A stretch of DNA of 64,000 bases from Rhizoclosmatium globosum (GCA_002104985.1 MCGO01000096.1:62001-126000); one strand, 5' to 3'. Positions 10,501-24,097 are shown, counted from the stretch's first letter. The notes: a model not told the origin generated them from the sequence alone. Numbers and translations are program-made.

Positions 10501-13500
10501 TAATATAGTATGAATGCTTAGAATGTGTAAGTTGTAGGGCTTAAATCAGTCGTTTGATTGTCTTGGCTGTAGCCTGGGTACCTAGGTGCACCCACCTCAC
10601 TCAACAAGGCTGTAAGCACACAACAGGCCCCAAAACCAGACGAAACCAATGGGGCCAATCTACCATTGAATAATCAAATGCAGCAGAACCAGTTTTGGGA
10701 CTGTAGCAGCGAGAAATTGGACCATCCGAGATCTCGGATGCTCCCAATATTGGGCTTGTTGTAAGGGATTTGGTGCTTGATTGAATGTTTTCCTTCTAAT
10801 ATAGTATGAATGCTTAGAATGTGTAAGTTGTAGGGCTTAAATCAGTCGTTTGATTGTCTTGGCTGTAGCCTGGGTACCTAGGTGCACCCACCTCACTCAA
10901 CAAGGCTGTAAGCACACAACAGGCCCCAAAACCAGACGAAACCAATGGGGCCAATCTACCATTGAATAATCAAATGCAGCAGAACCAGTTTTGGGACTGT
11001 AGCAGCGAGAAATTGGACCATCCGAGATCTCGGATGCTCCCAATATTGGGCTTGTTGTAAGGGATTTGGTGCTTGATTGAATGTTTTCCTTCTAATATAG
11101 TATGAATGCTTAGAATGTGTAAGTTGTAGGGCTTAAATCAGTCGTTTGATTGTCTTGGCTGTAGCCTGGGTACCTAGGTGCACCCACCTCACTCAACAAG
11201 GCTGTAAGCACACAACAGGCCCCAAAACCAGACGAAACCAATGGGGCCAATCTACCATTGAATAATCAAATGCAGCAGAACCAGTTTTGGGACTGTAGCA
11301 GCGAGAAATTGGACCATCCGAGATCTCGGATGCTCCCAATATTGGGCTTGTTGTAAGGGATTTGGTGCTTGATTGAATGTTTTCCTTCTAATATAGTATG
11401 AATGCTTAGAATGTGTAAGTTGTAGGGCTTAAATCAGTCGTTTGATTGTCTTGGCTGTAGCCTGGGTACCTAGGTGCACCCACCTCACTCAACAAGGCTG
11501 TAAGCACACAACAGGCCCCAAAACCAGACGAAACCAATGGGGCCAATCTACCATTGAATAATCAAATGCAGCAGAACCAGTTTTGGGACTGTAGCAGCGA
11601 GAAATTGGACCATCCGAGATCTCGGATGCTCCCAATATTGGGCTTGTTGTAAGGGATTTGGTGCTTGATTGAATGTTTTCCTTCTAATATAGTATGAATG
11701 CTTAGAATGTGTAAGTTGTAGGGCTTAAATCAGTCGTTTGATTGTCTTGGCTGTAGCCTGGGTACCTAGGTGCACCCACCTCACTCAACAAGGCTGTAAG
11801 CACACAACAGGCCCCAAAACCAGACGAAACCAATGGGGCCAATCTACCATTGAATAATCAAATGCAGCAGAACCAGTTTTGGGACTGTAGCAGCGAGAAA
11901 TTGGACCATCCGAGATCTCGGATGCTCCCAATATTGGGCTTGTTGTAAGGGATTTGGTGCTTGATTGAATGTTTTCCTTCTAATATAGTATGAATGCTTA
12001 GAATGTGTAAGTTGTAGGGCTTAAATCAGTCGTTTGATTGTCTTGGCTGTAGCCTGGGTACCTAGGTGCACCCACCTCACTCAACAAGGCTGTAAGCACA
12101 CAACAGGCCCCAAAACCAGACGAAACCAATGGGGCCAATCTACCATTGAATAATCAAATGCAGCAGAACCAGTTTTGGGACTGTAGCAGCGAGAAATTGG
12201 ACCATCCGAGATCTCGGATGCTCCCAATATTGGGCTTGTTGTAAGGGATTTGGTGCTTGATTGAATGTTTTCCTTCTAATATAGTATGAATGCTTAGAAT
12301 GTGTAAGTTGTAGGGCTTAAATCAGTCGTTTGATTGTCTTGGCTGTAGCCTGGGTACCTAGGTGCACCCACCTCACTCAACAAGGCTGTAAGCACACAAC
12401 AGGCCCCAAAACCAGACGAAACCAATGGGGCCAATCTACCATTGAATAATCAAATGCAGCAGAACCAGTTTTGGGACTGTAGCAGCGAGAAATTGGACCA
12501 TCCGAGATCTCGGATGCTCCCAATATTGGGCTTGTTGTAAGGGATTTGGTGCTTGATTGAATGTTTTCCTTCTAATATAGTATGAATGCTTAGAATGTGT
12601 AAGTTGTAGGGCTTAAATCAGTCGTTTGATTGTCTTGGCTGTAGCCTGGGTACCTAGGTGCACCCACCTCACTCAACAAGGCTGTAAGCACACAACAGGC
12701 CCCAAAACCAGACGAAACCAATGGGGCCAATCTACCATTGAATAATCAAATGCAGCAGAACCAGTTTTGGGACTGTAGCAGCGAGAAATTGGACCATCCG
12801 AGATCTCGGATGCTCCCAATATTGGGCTTGTTGTAAGGGATTTGGTGCTTGATTGAATGTTTTCCTTCTAATATAGTATGAATGCTTAGAATGTGTAAGT
12901 TGTAGGGCTTAAATCAGTCGTTTGATTGTCTTGGCTGTAGCCTGGGTACCTAGGTGCACCCACCTCACTCAACAAGGCTGTAAGCACACAACAGGCCCCA
13001 AAACCAGACGAAACCAATGGGGCCAATCTACCATTGAATAATCAAATGCAGCAGAACCAGTTTTGGGACTGTAGCAGCGAGAAATTGGACCATCCGAGAT
13101 CTCGGATGCTCCCAATATTGGGCTTGTTGTAAGGGATTTGGTGCTTGATTGAATGTTTTCCTTCTAATATAGTATGAATGCTTAGAATGTGTAAGTTGTA
13201 GGGCTTAAATCAGTCGTTTGATTGTCTTGGCTGTAGCCTGGGTACCTAGGTGCACCCACCTCACTCAACAAGGCTGTAAGCACACAACAGGCCCCAAAAC
13301 CAGACGAAACCAATGGGGCCAATCTACCATTGAATAATCAAATGCAGCAGAACCAGTTTTGGGACTGTAGCAGCGAGAAATTGGACCATCCGAGATCTCG
13401 GATGCTCCCAATATTGGGCTTGTTGTAAGGGATTTGGTGCTTGATTGAATGTTTTCCTTCTAATATAGTATGAATGCTTAGAATGTGTAAGTTGTAGGGC

Positions 13501-16500
13501 TTAAATCAGTCGTTTGATTGTCTTGGCTGTAGCCTGGGTACCTAGGTGCACCCACCTCACTCAACAAGGCTGTAAGCACACAACAGGCCCCAAAACCAGA
13601 CGAAACCAATGGGGCCAATCTACCATTGAATAATCAAATGCAGCAGAACCAGTTTTGGGACTGTAGCAGCGAGAAATTGGACCATCCGAGATCTCGGATG
13701 CTCCCAATATTGGGCTTGTTGTAAGGGATTTGGTGCTTGATTGAATGTTTTCCTTCTAATATAGTATGAATGCTTAGAATGTGTAAGTTGTAGGGCTTAA
13801 ATCAGTCGTTTGATTGTCTTGGCTGTAGCCTGGGTACCTAGGTGCACCCACCTCACTCAACAAGGCTGTAAGCACACAACAGGCCCCAAAACCAGACGAA
13901 ACCAATGGGGCCAATCTACCATTGAATAATCAAATGCAGCAGAACCAGTTTTGGGACTGTAGCAGCGAGAAATTGGACCATCCGAGATCTCGGATGCTCC
14001 CAATATTGGGCTTGTTGTAAGGGATTTGGTGCTTGATTGAATGTTTTCCTTCTAATATAGTATGAATGCTTAGAATGTGTAAGTTGTAGGGCTTAAATCA
14101 GTCGTTTGATTGTCTTGGCTGTAGCCTGGGTACCTAGGTGCACCCACCTCACTCAACAAGGCTGTAAGCACACAACAGGCCCCAAAACCAGACGAAACCA
14201 ATGGGGCCAATCTACCATTGAATAATCAAATGCAGCAGAACCAGTTTTGGGACTGTAGCAGCGAGAAATTGGACCATCCGAGATCTCGGATGCTCCCAAT
14301 ATTGGGCTTGTTGTAAGGGATTTGGTGCTTGATTGAATGTTTTCCTTCTAATATAGTATGAATGCTTAGAATGTGTAAGTTGTAGGGCTTAAATCAGTCG
14401 TTTGATTGTCTTGGCTGTAGCCTGGGTACCTAGGTGCACCCACCTCACTCAACAAGGCTGTAAGCACACAACAGGCCCCAAAACCAGACGAAACCAATGG
14501 GGCCAATCTACCATTGAATAATCAAATGCAGCAGAACCAGTTTTGGGACTGTAGCAGCGAGAAATTGGACCATCCGAGATCTCGGATGCTCCCAATATTG
14601 GGCTTGTTGTAAGGGATTTGGTGCTTGATTGAATGTTTTCCTTCTAATATAGTATGAATGCTTAGAATGTGTAAGTTGTAGGGCTTAAATCAGTCGTTTG
14701 ATTGTCTTGGCTGTAGCCTGGGTACCTAGGTGCACCCACCTCACTCAACAAGGCTGTAAGCACACAACAGGCCCCAAAACCAGACGAAACCAATGGGGCC
14801 AATCTACCATTGAATAATCAAATGCAGCAGAACCAGTTTTGGGACTGTAGCAGCGAGAAATTGGACCATCCGAGATCTCGGATGCTCCCAATATTGGGCT
14901 TGTTGTAAGGGATTTGGTGCTTGATTGAATGTTTTCCTTCTAATATAGTATGAATGCTTAGAATGTGTAAGTTGTAGGGCTTAAATCAGTCGTTTGATTG
15001 TCTTGGCTGTAGCCTGGGTACCTAGGTGCACCCACCTCACTCAACAAGGCTGTAAGCACACAACAGGCCCCAAAACCAGACGAAACCAATGGGGCCAATC
15101 TACCATTGAATAATCAAATGCAGCAGAACCAGTTTTGGGACTGTAGCAGCGAGAAATTGGACCATCCGAGATCTCGGATGCTCCCAATATTGGGCTTGTT
15201 GTAAGGGATTTGGTGCTTGATTGAATGTTTTCCTTCTAATATAGTATGAATGCTTAGAATGTGTAAGTTGTAGGGCTTAAATCAGTCGTTTGATTGTCTT
15301 GGCTGTAGCCTGGGTACCTAGTGCACCCACCTCACTCAACAAGGCTGTAAGCACACAACAGGCCCCAAAACCAGACGAAACCAATGGGGCCAATCTACCA
15401 TTGAATAATCAAATGCAGCAGAACCAGTTTTGGGACTGTAGCAGCGAGAAATTGGACCATCCGAGATCTCGGATGCTCCCAATATTGGGCTTGTTGTAAG
15501 GGATTTGGTGCTTGATTGAATGTTTTCCTTCTAATATAGTATGAATGCTTAGAATGTGTAAGTTGTAGGGCTTAAATCAGTCGTTTGATTGTCTTGGCTG
15601 TAGCCTGGGTACCTAGTGCACCCACCTCACTCAACAAGGCTGTAAGCACACAACAGGCCCCAAAACCAGACGAAACCAATGGGGCCAATCTACCATTGAA
15701 TAATCAAATGCAGCAGAACCAGTTTTGGGACTGTAGCAGCGAGAAATTGGACCATCCGAGATCTCGGATGCTCCCAATATTGGGCTTGTTGTAAGGGATT
15801 TGGTGCTTGATTGAATGTTTTCCTTCTAATATAGTATGAATGCTTAGAATGTGTAAGTTGTAGGGCTTAAATCAGTCGTTTGATTGTCTTGGCTGTAGCC
15901 TGGGTACCTAGTGCACCCACCTCACTCAACAAGGCTGTAAGCACACAACAGGCCCCAAAACCAGACGAAACCAATGGGGCCAATCTACCATTGAATAATC
16001 AAATGCAGCAGAACCAGTTTTGGGACTGTAGCAGCGAGAAATTGGACCATCCGAGATCTCGGATGCTCCCAATATTGGGCTTGTTGTAAGGGATTTGGTG
16101 CTTGATTGAATGTTTTCCTTCTAATATAGTATGAATGCTTAGAATGTGTAAGTTGTAGGGCTTAAATCAGTCGTTTGATTGTCTTGGCTGTAGCCTGGGA
16201 CCTAAGTGCACCCACCTCACTCAACAAGGCTGTAAGCACACAACAGGCCCCAAAACCAGACGAAACCAATGGGGCCAATCTACCATTGAATAATCAAATG
16301 CAGCAGAACCAGTTTTGGGACTGTAGCAGCGAGAAATTGGACCATCCGAGATCTCGGATGCTCCCAATATTGGGCTTGTTGTAAGGGATTTGGTGCTGAT
16401 TGAATGTTTTCCTTCTAATATAGTATGAATGCTTAGAATGTGTAAGTTGTAGGGCTTAAATCAGTCGTTTGATTGTCTTGGCTGTAGCCTGGGTACCTAG

Positions 16501-19500
16501 TGCACCCACCTCACTCAACAAGGCTGTAAGCACACAACAGGCCCCAAAACCAGACGAAACCAATGGGGCCAATCTACCATTGAATAATCAAATGCAGCAG
16601 AACCAGTTTTGGGACTGTAGCAGCGAGAAATTGGACCATCCGAGATCTCGGATGCTCCCAATATTGGGCTTGTTGTAAGGGATTTGGTGCAGATTGAATG
16701 TTTTCCTTCTAATATAGTATGAATGCTTAGAATGTGTAAGTTGTAGGGCTTAAATCAGTCGTTTGATTGTCTTGGCTGTAGCCTGGGACCTAGTGCACCC
16801 ACCTCACTCAACAAGGCTGTAAGCACACAACAGGCCCCAAAACCAGACGAAACCAATGGGGCCAATCTACCATTGAATAATCAAATGCAGCAGAACCAGT
16901 TTTGGGACTGTAGCAGCGAGAAATTGGACCATCCGAGATCTCGGATGCTCCCAATATTGGGCTTGTTGTAAGGGATTTGGTGCTGATTGAATGTTTTCCT
17001 TCTAATATAGTATGAATGCTTAGAATGTGTAAGTTGTAGGGCTTAAATCAGTCGTTTGATTGTCTTGGCTGTAGCCTGGGTACCTAGTGCACCCACCTCA
17101 CTCAACAAGGCTGTAAGCACACAACAGGCCCCAAAACCAGACGAAACCAATGGGGCCAATCTACCATTGAATAATCAAATGCAGCAGAACCAGTTTTGGG
17201 ACTGTAGCAGGAGAAATTGGACCATCCGAGATCTCGGATGCTCCCAATATTGGGCTTGTTGTAAGGGATTTGGTGCAGATTGAATGTTTTCCTTCTAATA
17301 TAGTATGAATGCTTAGAATGTGTAAGTTGTAGGGCTTAAATCAGTCGTTTGATTGTCTTGGCTGTAGCCTGGGTACCTAGTGCACCCACCTCACTCAACA
17401 AGGCTGTAAGCACACAACAGGCCCCAAAACCAGACGAAACCAATGGGGCCAATCTACCATTGAATAATCAAATGCAGCAGAACCAGTTTTGGGACTGTAG
17501 CAGTGAGAAATTGGACCATCCGAGATCTCGGATGCTCCCAATATTGGGCTTGTTGTAAGGGATTTGGTGCAGATTGAATGTTTTCCTTCTAATATAGTAT
17601 GAATGCTTAGAATGTGTAAGTTGTAGGGCTTAAATCAGTCGTTTGATTGTCTTGGCTGTAGCCTGGGTACCTAAGTGCACCCACCTCACTCAACAAGGCT
17701 GTAAGCACACAACAGGCCCCAAAACCAGACGAAACCATGGGGCCAATCTACCATTGAATAATCAAATGCAGCAGAACCAGTTTTGGGACTGTAGCAGTGA
17801 GAAATTGGACCATCCGAGATCTCGGATGCTCCCAATATTGGGCTTGTTGTAAGGGATTTGGTGCAGATTGAATGTTTTCCTTCTAATATAGTATGAATGC
17901 TTAGAATGTGTAAGTTGTAGGGCTTAAATCAGTCGTTTGATTGTCTTGGCTGTAGCCTGGGCACCTAGGTGCACCCACCTCACTCAACAAGGCTGTAAGC
18001 ACACAACAGGCCCCAAAACCAGACGAAACCCATGGGGCCAATCTACCATTGAATAATCAAATGCAGCAGAACCAGTTTTGGGACTGTAGCAGCGAGAAAT
18101 TGGACCATCCGAGATCTCGGATGCTCCCAATATTGGGCTTGTTGTAAGGGATTTGGTGCAGATTGAATGTTTTCCTTCTAATATAGTATGAATGCTTAGA
18201 ATGTGTAAGTTGTAGGGCTTAAATCAGTCTTTTGATTGTCTTGGCTGTAGCCTGGGCACCTAAGTGCACCCACCTCACTCAACAAGGCTGTAAGCACACA
18301 ACAGGCCCCAAAACCAGACGAAACCAATGGGGCCAATCTACCATTGAATAATCAAATGCAGCAGAACCAGTTTTGGGACTGTAGCAGTGAGAAATTGGAC
18401 CATCCGAGATCTCGGATGCTCCCAATATTGGGCTTGTTGTAAGGGATTTGGTGCAGATTGAATGTTTTCCTTCTAATATAGTATGAATGCTTAGAATGTG
18501 TAAGTTGTAGGGCTTAAATCAGTCTTTTGATTGTCTTGGCTGTAGCCTGGGACCTAGTGCACCCACCTCACTCAACAAGGCTGTAAGCACACAACAGGCC
18601 CCAAAACCAGACGAAACCATGGGGCCAATCTACCATTGAATAATCAAATGCAGCAGAACCAGTTTTGGGACTGTAGCAGTGAGAAATTGGACCATCCGAG
18701 ATCTCGGATGCTCCCAATATTGGGCTTGTTGTAAGGGATTTGGTGCAGATTGAATGTTTTCCTTCTAATATAGTATGAATGCTTAGAATGTGTAAGTTGT
18801 AGGGCTTAAATCAGTCTTTTGATTGTCTTGGCTGTAGCCTGGGCACCTAAGTGCACCCACCTCACTCAACAAGGCTGTAAGCACACAACAGGCCCCAAAA
18901 CCAGACGAAACCCATGGGGCCAATCTACCATTGAATAATCAAATGCAGCAGAACCAGTTTTGGGACTGTAGCAGTGAGAAATTGGACCATCCGAGATCTC
19001 GGATGCTCCCAATATTGGGCTTGTTGTAAGGGATTTGGTGCAAGATTGAATGTTTTCCTTCTAATATAGTATGAATGCTTAGAATGTGTAAGTTGTAGGG
19101 CTTAAATCAGTCGTTTGATTGTCTTGGCTGTAGCCTGGGCACCTAAGTGCACCCACCTCACTCAACAAGGCTGTAAGCACACAACAGGCCCCAAAACCAG
19201 ACGAAACCATGGGGCCAATCTACCATTGAATAATCAAATGCAGCAGAACCAGTTTTGGGACTGTAGCAGTGAGAAATTGGACCATCCGAGATCTCGGATG
19301 CTCCCAATATTGGGCTTGTTGTAAGGGATTTGGTGCAAGATTGAATGTTTTCCTTCTAATATAGTATGAATGCTTAGAATGTGTAAGTTGTAGGGCTTAA
19401 ATCAGTCTTTTGATTGTCTTGGCTGTAGCCTGGGCACCTAGTGCACCCACCTCACTCAACAAGGCTGTAAGCACACAACAGGCCCCAAAACCAGACGAAA

Positions 19501-21850
19501 CCCATGGGGCCAATCTACCATTGAATAATCAAATGCAGCAGAACCAGTTTTGGGACTGTAGCAGTGAGAAATTGGACCATCCGAGATCTCGGATGCTCCC
19601 AATATTGGGCTTGTTGTAAGGGATTTGGTGCAGATTGAATGTTTTCCTTCTAATATAGTATGAATGCTTAGAATGTGTAAGTTGTAGGGCTTAAATCAGT
19701 CTTTGATTGTCTTGGCTGTAGCCTGGGCACCTAAGTGCACCCACCTCACTCAACAAGGCTGTAAGCACACAACAGGCCCCAAAACCAGACGAAACCCATG
19801 GGGCCAATCTACCATTGAATAATCAAATGCAGCAGAACCAGTTTTGGGACTGTAGCAGTGAGAAATTGGACCATCCGAGATCTCGGATGCTCCCAATATT
19901 GGGCTTGTTGTAAGGGATTTGGTGCAGATTGAATGTTTTCCTTCTAATATAGTATGAATGCTTAGAATGTGTAAGTTGTAGGGCTTAAATCAGTCTTTGA
20001 TTGTCTTGGCTGTAGCCTGGGACCTAGTGCACCCACCTCACTCAACAAGGCTGTAAGCACACAACAGGCCCCAAAACCAGACGAAACCATGGGGCCAATC
20101 TACCATTGAATAATCAAATGCAGCAGAACCAGTTTTGGGACTGTAGCAGGAGAAATTGGACCATCCGAGATCTCGGATGCTCCCAATATTGGGCTTGTTG
20201 TAAGGGATTTGGTGCAGATTGAATGTTTTCCTTCTAATATAGTATGAATGCTTAGAATGTGTAAGTTGTAGGGCTTAAATCAGTCGTTTGATTGTCTTGG
20301 CTGTAGCCTGGGACCTAGGTGCACCCACCTCACTCAACAAGGCTGTAAGCACACAACAGGCCCCAAAACCAGACGAAACCAATGGGGCCAATCTACCATT
20401 GAATAATCAAATGCAGCAGAACCAGTTTTGGGACTGTAGCAGGAGAAATTGGACCATCCGAGATCTCGGATGCTCCCAATATTGGGCTTGTTGTAAGGGA
20501 TTTGGTGCGATTGAATGTTTTCCTTCTAATATAGTATGAATGCTTAGAATGTGTAAGTTGTAGGGCTTAAATCAGTCTTTTGATTGTCTTGGCTGTAGCC
20601 TGGGACCTAGTGCACCCACCTCACTCAACAAGGCTGTAAGCACACAACAGGCCCCAAAACCAGACGAAACCATGGGGCCAATCTACCATTGAATAATCAA
20701 ATGCAGCAGAACCAGTTTTGGGACTGTAGCAGGAGAAATTGGACCATCCGAGATCTCGGATGCTCCCAATATTGGGCTTGTTGTAAGGGATTTGGTGCAG
20801 ATTGAATGTTTTCCTTCTAATATAGTATGAATGCTTAGAATGTGTAAGTTGTAGGGCTTAAATCAGTCGTTTGATTGTCTTGGCTGTAGCCTGGGACCTA
20901 AGTGCACCCACCTCACTCAACAAGGCTGTAAGCACACAACAGGCCCCAAAACCAGACGAAACCAATGGGGCCAATCTACCATTGAATAATCAAATGCAGC
21001 AGAACCAGTTTTGGGACTGTAGCAGTGAGAAATTGGACCATCCGAGATCTCGGATGCTCCCAATATTGGGCTTGTTGTAAGGGATTTGGTGCAGATTGAA
21101 TGTTTTCCTTCTAATATAGTATGAATGCTTAGAATGTGTAAGTTGTAGGGCTTAAATCAGTCTTTTGATTGTCTTGGCTGTAGCCTGGGCACCTAAGTGC
21201 ACCCACCTCACTCAACAAGGCTGTAAGCACACAACAGGCCCCAAAACCAGACGAAACCCATGGGGCCAATCTACCATTGAATAATCAAATGCAGCAGAAC
21301 CAGTTTTGGGACTGTAGCAGTGAGAAATTGGACCATCCGAGATCTCGGATGCTCCCAATATTGGGCTTGTTGTAAGGGATTTGGTGCAGATTGAATGTTT
21401 TCCTTCTAATATAGTATGAATGCTTAGAATGTGTAAGTTGTAGGGCTTAAATCAGTCTTTGATTGTCTTGGCTGTAGCCTGGGACCTAGGTGCACCCACC
21501 TCACTCAACAAGGCTGTAAGCACACAACAGGCCCCAAAACCAGACGAAACCATGGGGCCAATCTACCATTGAATAATCAAATGCAGCAGAACCAGTTTTG
21601 GGACTGTAGCAGTGAGAAATTGGACCATCCGAGATCTCGGATGCTCCCAATATTGGGCTTGTTGTAAGGGATTTGGTGCAAGATTGAATGTTTTCCTTCT
21701 AATATAGTATGAATGCTTAGAATGTGTAAGTTGTAGGGCTTAAATCAGTCTTTTGATTGTCTTGGCTGTAGCCTGGGCACCTAAGTGCACCCACCTCACT
21801 CAACAAGGCTGTAAGCACACAACAGGCCCCAAAACCAGACGAAACCCATG
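7530..21850. repeat. Tandem satellite array, about 48 units of 290-296 bp
   Basis: Marking each unit by gatttggtgc gives 48 occurrences from 7810 to 21670. The 24 intervals from 8103 to 15207 are all exactly 296 bp and appear identical. To the right, units shrink to 290-295 bp through small indels (cctaggtgc to cctagtgc, gtgcttgat to gtgcagat, gaaaccaatgg to gaaaccatgg) and substitutions (cagtcg to cagtct). The first copy (7530-7810) is strongly diverged on its left side, and the last is cut at 21850. Each unit holds an 18-bp palindrome and a 12-bp palindrome, two bases apart. No coding sequence, tRNA or rRNA was recognised. The array lies between the 3' ends of two convergent genes. Centromeric, heterochromatic or former subtelomeric DNA are all possible. 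Confidence 0.98.
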
Positions 21851-21868
21851 GGGTTAGGGTTAGGGTTA
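21851..21868 (+). repeat. Interstitial telomere-type repeat, three GGGTTA units
   Basis: The last satellite unit stops at ...cccatgg and runs straight into three GGGTTA units, then unrelated AT-rich DNA. TTAGGG is the usual telomere repeat of many fungi. The G-rich strand runs left to right, so if this was once a chromosome end, the satellite was on the chromosome side and the tip pointed right. The tract is too short to act as a telomere. It is best read as a scar of telomere addition, fusion or repair, though chance cannot be fully excluded for 18 bp. Confidence 0.85.
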
Positions 21869-22008
21869 CTTTGTGAAAAGTTGGACATAATACAACCATG
21901 ATCCGCAGAGTCTTAAAAATTGCTACATAAGCCAAAAACTTTTTGTTGATAATATAATTCAAACTTTTCAAAGGAGAAGCCTACTTAATTTTATTTTGTA
22001 GTTGTAAA

Positions 22009-23984
22009 TCACCCCAAAAAGGAATCAGTTTCTCCAGTGTTTGCTTTGCTCCCTTTTCGTTTTGGTTTTGCTGAGAAAATGCGTATAGATGCAGATGATG
22101 ATGCTCGTGTTGCAACAGCTGGAGAACACATTGGAGCACAATCTTCAGTGGGTGATGTTACTAGGGGCCGTCTTTGAATTCTTATGCTGGTGCTTGGAGT
22201 AACATCTGGAATGTTAGGTGCTTGAGGTGGTTCCATATGCACTACATTGTCCCCTTCTGACCCTGAATCTGACAGCTCATCTTCCACATCAGTATCCAAA
22301 TCACTGACAAGTCCATATTGTCTGCGTCCATGCCAGAATCGAGTAGGAAGAGATGTGCCCAACTTGTTTACAGGGCTGGAGATGTGAATAATCCTAGGAG
22401 GTGGTGCTGCTGGTTCTGCTGCAGCTGTCATTTCAGGACTTGCAGAAGGGTTACGTGATGAATTGTTTCTTGAACCCCAATCCCGCTTTATCCGTGCTTT
22501 CACTTCGTAACGCCCCATACGATCTTCAATGAGTCCAACAGTTACTGTCCATTGGTTCAAGATTCGTTCACCAAGCATAGATCCAAGATATGTGACATTT
22601 ACAATTCCAGTGAGGACAAACCAAATGAATAAGCTTCGCGTCAGGGGTGTTGAAGGAGCAAAATCACCGAATCCAATAGTTGTCAGAGTACAAAAGGTAA
22701 AGTAAATGCCGTCCTATTACAAGTAGTTTAACAAATAGTCGGAAGTGTATCTATAGAACTTACCCAAAATGACCATCCTTCCAAATATGAAAACACTGTT
22801 GCAAACAGAATCATCGTTCCTGATACCATGATGATAGCCTGCTTAATTTGTGATGTGTAGATTTCCTTTGTAGCATTCACCACCATCTTCCTGCGAATCT
22901 GTGAGTCTCCCATAAGAGTCACATGTGTACCAACACCTCCTCGACTTAAAGTCATTGTTCTTGGTGGATGATGGACAGAGGCAAATGACGGGCCTGGGCT
23001 GGGTGGGAGCAAAGATAGACTACTTGAAGCTCTAGACGACGTATTTAAGGGTTGCGAAGCTGTCAACGCGTCCAAAGAAGGCAAACCACCTGGAGCTGAC
23101 GATGAAGTCCCAGAAAACATGTTTGGCGAACGTGGAATCTCAATAGACTGAGAAGGACCCAATGTCTCTGACCCCATCCTCCTTCCATATGAAAGCACGC
23201 TATCGTCTAATGAATACCCATGATGATGTTCCTGCTTCATCCCAAACTTTTTTGAAAATGTGTCTGCGAGTTCCAATGTGAACATTTCGAGCAGGACCTC
23301 GCGCATTGCAAAAATGTTGAGACCCACGAGACCGAGACCTATAGGCGCAAATGCGAAGAGGAAGAATTTTCCGAGAGGGGTTGAGGGCGAGAGGTCACCG
23401 AACCCGATTGAGGTTGCCATTACGACAATAAAGTATTGGGCTTCGTTTAGATCCCAGTCTTCAAGATATGAGTATGCGGCTCCAGACACAACTATAAACG
23501 CCATGGATAATATGCTGAGGATAGTCAATTGCCGTTGATTCGCAGAAAGGGAGTTCAACAGGAATACATAGACTTGGTCTTCGCCTTCGTTGATTTTCAG
23601 TTCGCGAAAGCAGAAATATGCGGCTAGAAGCGATGTGGACGCTGAAAGGAACGTGAATATAAGGAGTCGAGTCGTCCATTTGATCTTCTTTTCAAGCTGA
23701 TCGAAGGGAGTTAGCCACAGCTTGGGTCCTCCCATCCAACAATCAAAGGGCAAACTCACCATACGCAAGAAATCTGAGACTTTCGCCAGTAATCCAAATG
23801 CAAGGGCCACGTAGCTTGCCGTCAAAGACGGATGAGGTTTCGAACTGAAGGGGGCTTCAGCATTGTTTACGTGTGCATACGTTGGCGCGAGAGGAACCGT
23901 CAAACTCTGAATATTCAAGAATGTAGCCACTGGAACAAGCATGGCCATATAGAGAGGGGCATGTCGTCGTGAGGAGTGAAGCAT
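22009..23984 (-). CDS. Two-pore outward-rectifier potassium channel, TOK1-like
   Basis: Two exons, 23984-22764 and 22713-22009, with a 50-nt intron (GTAAGT...AATAG). The protein is about 600 residues. N-terminal hydrophobic segments (YVALAFGLLAKVSDFL, LLIFTFLSASTSLLAAYF and others) precede pore 1, with selectivity filter TSIGFGDLSP, and pore 2, with TTIGFGDFAPS. The intron interrupts the helix just before pore 2. Two pore loops after an extra four-helix block are the TOK layout, known only in fungi. It acts in the plasma membrane to export potassium on depolarisation. The loop between the pores and the C-terminal tail (SDSGSEGD...) are serine-rich and could be phosphorylated. Its 3' side faces the telomere scar about 140 bp away; that spacer (21,869-22,008) is AT-rich with nothing recognised. 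It diverges from the glyoxalase-like gene across 113 bp. Confidence 0.93.
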
Positions 23985-24097
23985 TGAACTCTTGAAAGTT
24001 AGTTTTGAGAAACAAACTTATTACACAGGATAGATGAATAAATAAAAATGAAGTATGCATGATACGTTCATCGCATTGTTAAATTAAGTCAAGCAAA

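Noticed and set aside
15290..21080. Repeated ~69-codon open frames inside the satellite units
   Set aside because: They begin at TTG, shift frame between unit types (296 is not a multiple of 3) and are closed in the core units. They are a by-product of the repeat.
7530..21850. Array as rDNA, 5S genes, tRNA cluster or CRISPR
   Set aside because: Units lack rRNA or tRNA-like sequence, have no unique spacers, and the host is eukaryotic.
21717..21971. 84-codon minus-strand frame across the telomere-type junction
   Set aside because: It is read partly from satellite DNA and partly from AT-rich flank, with no domain.
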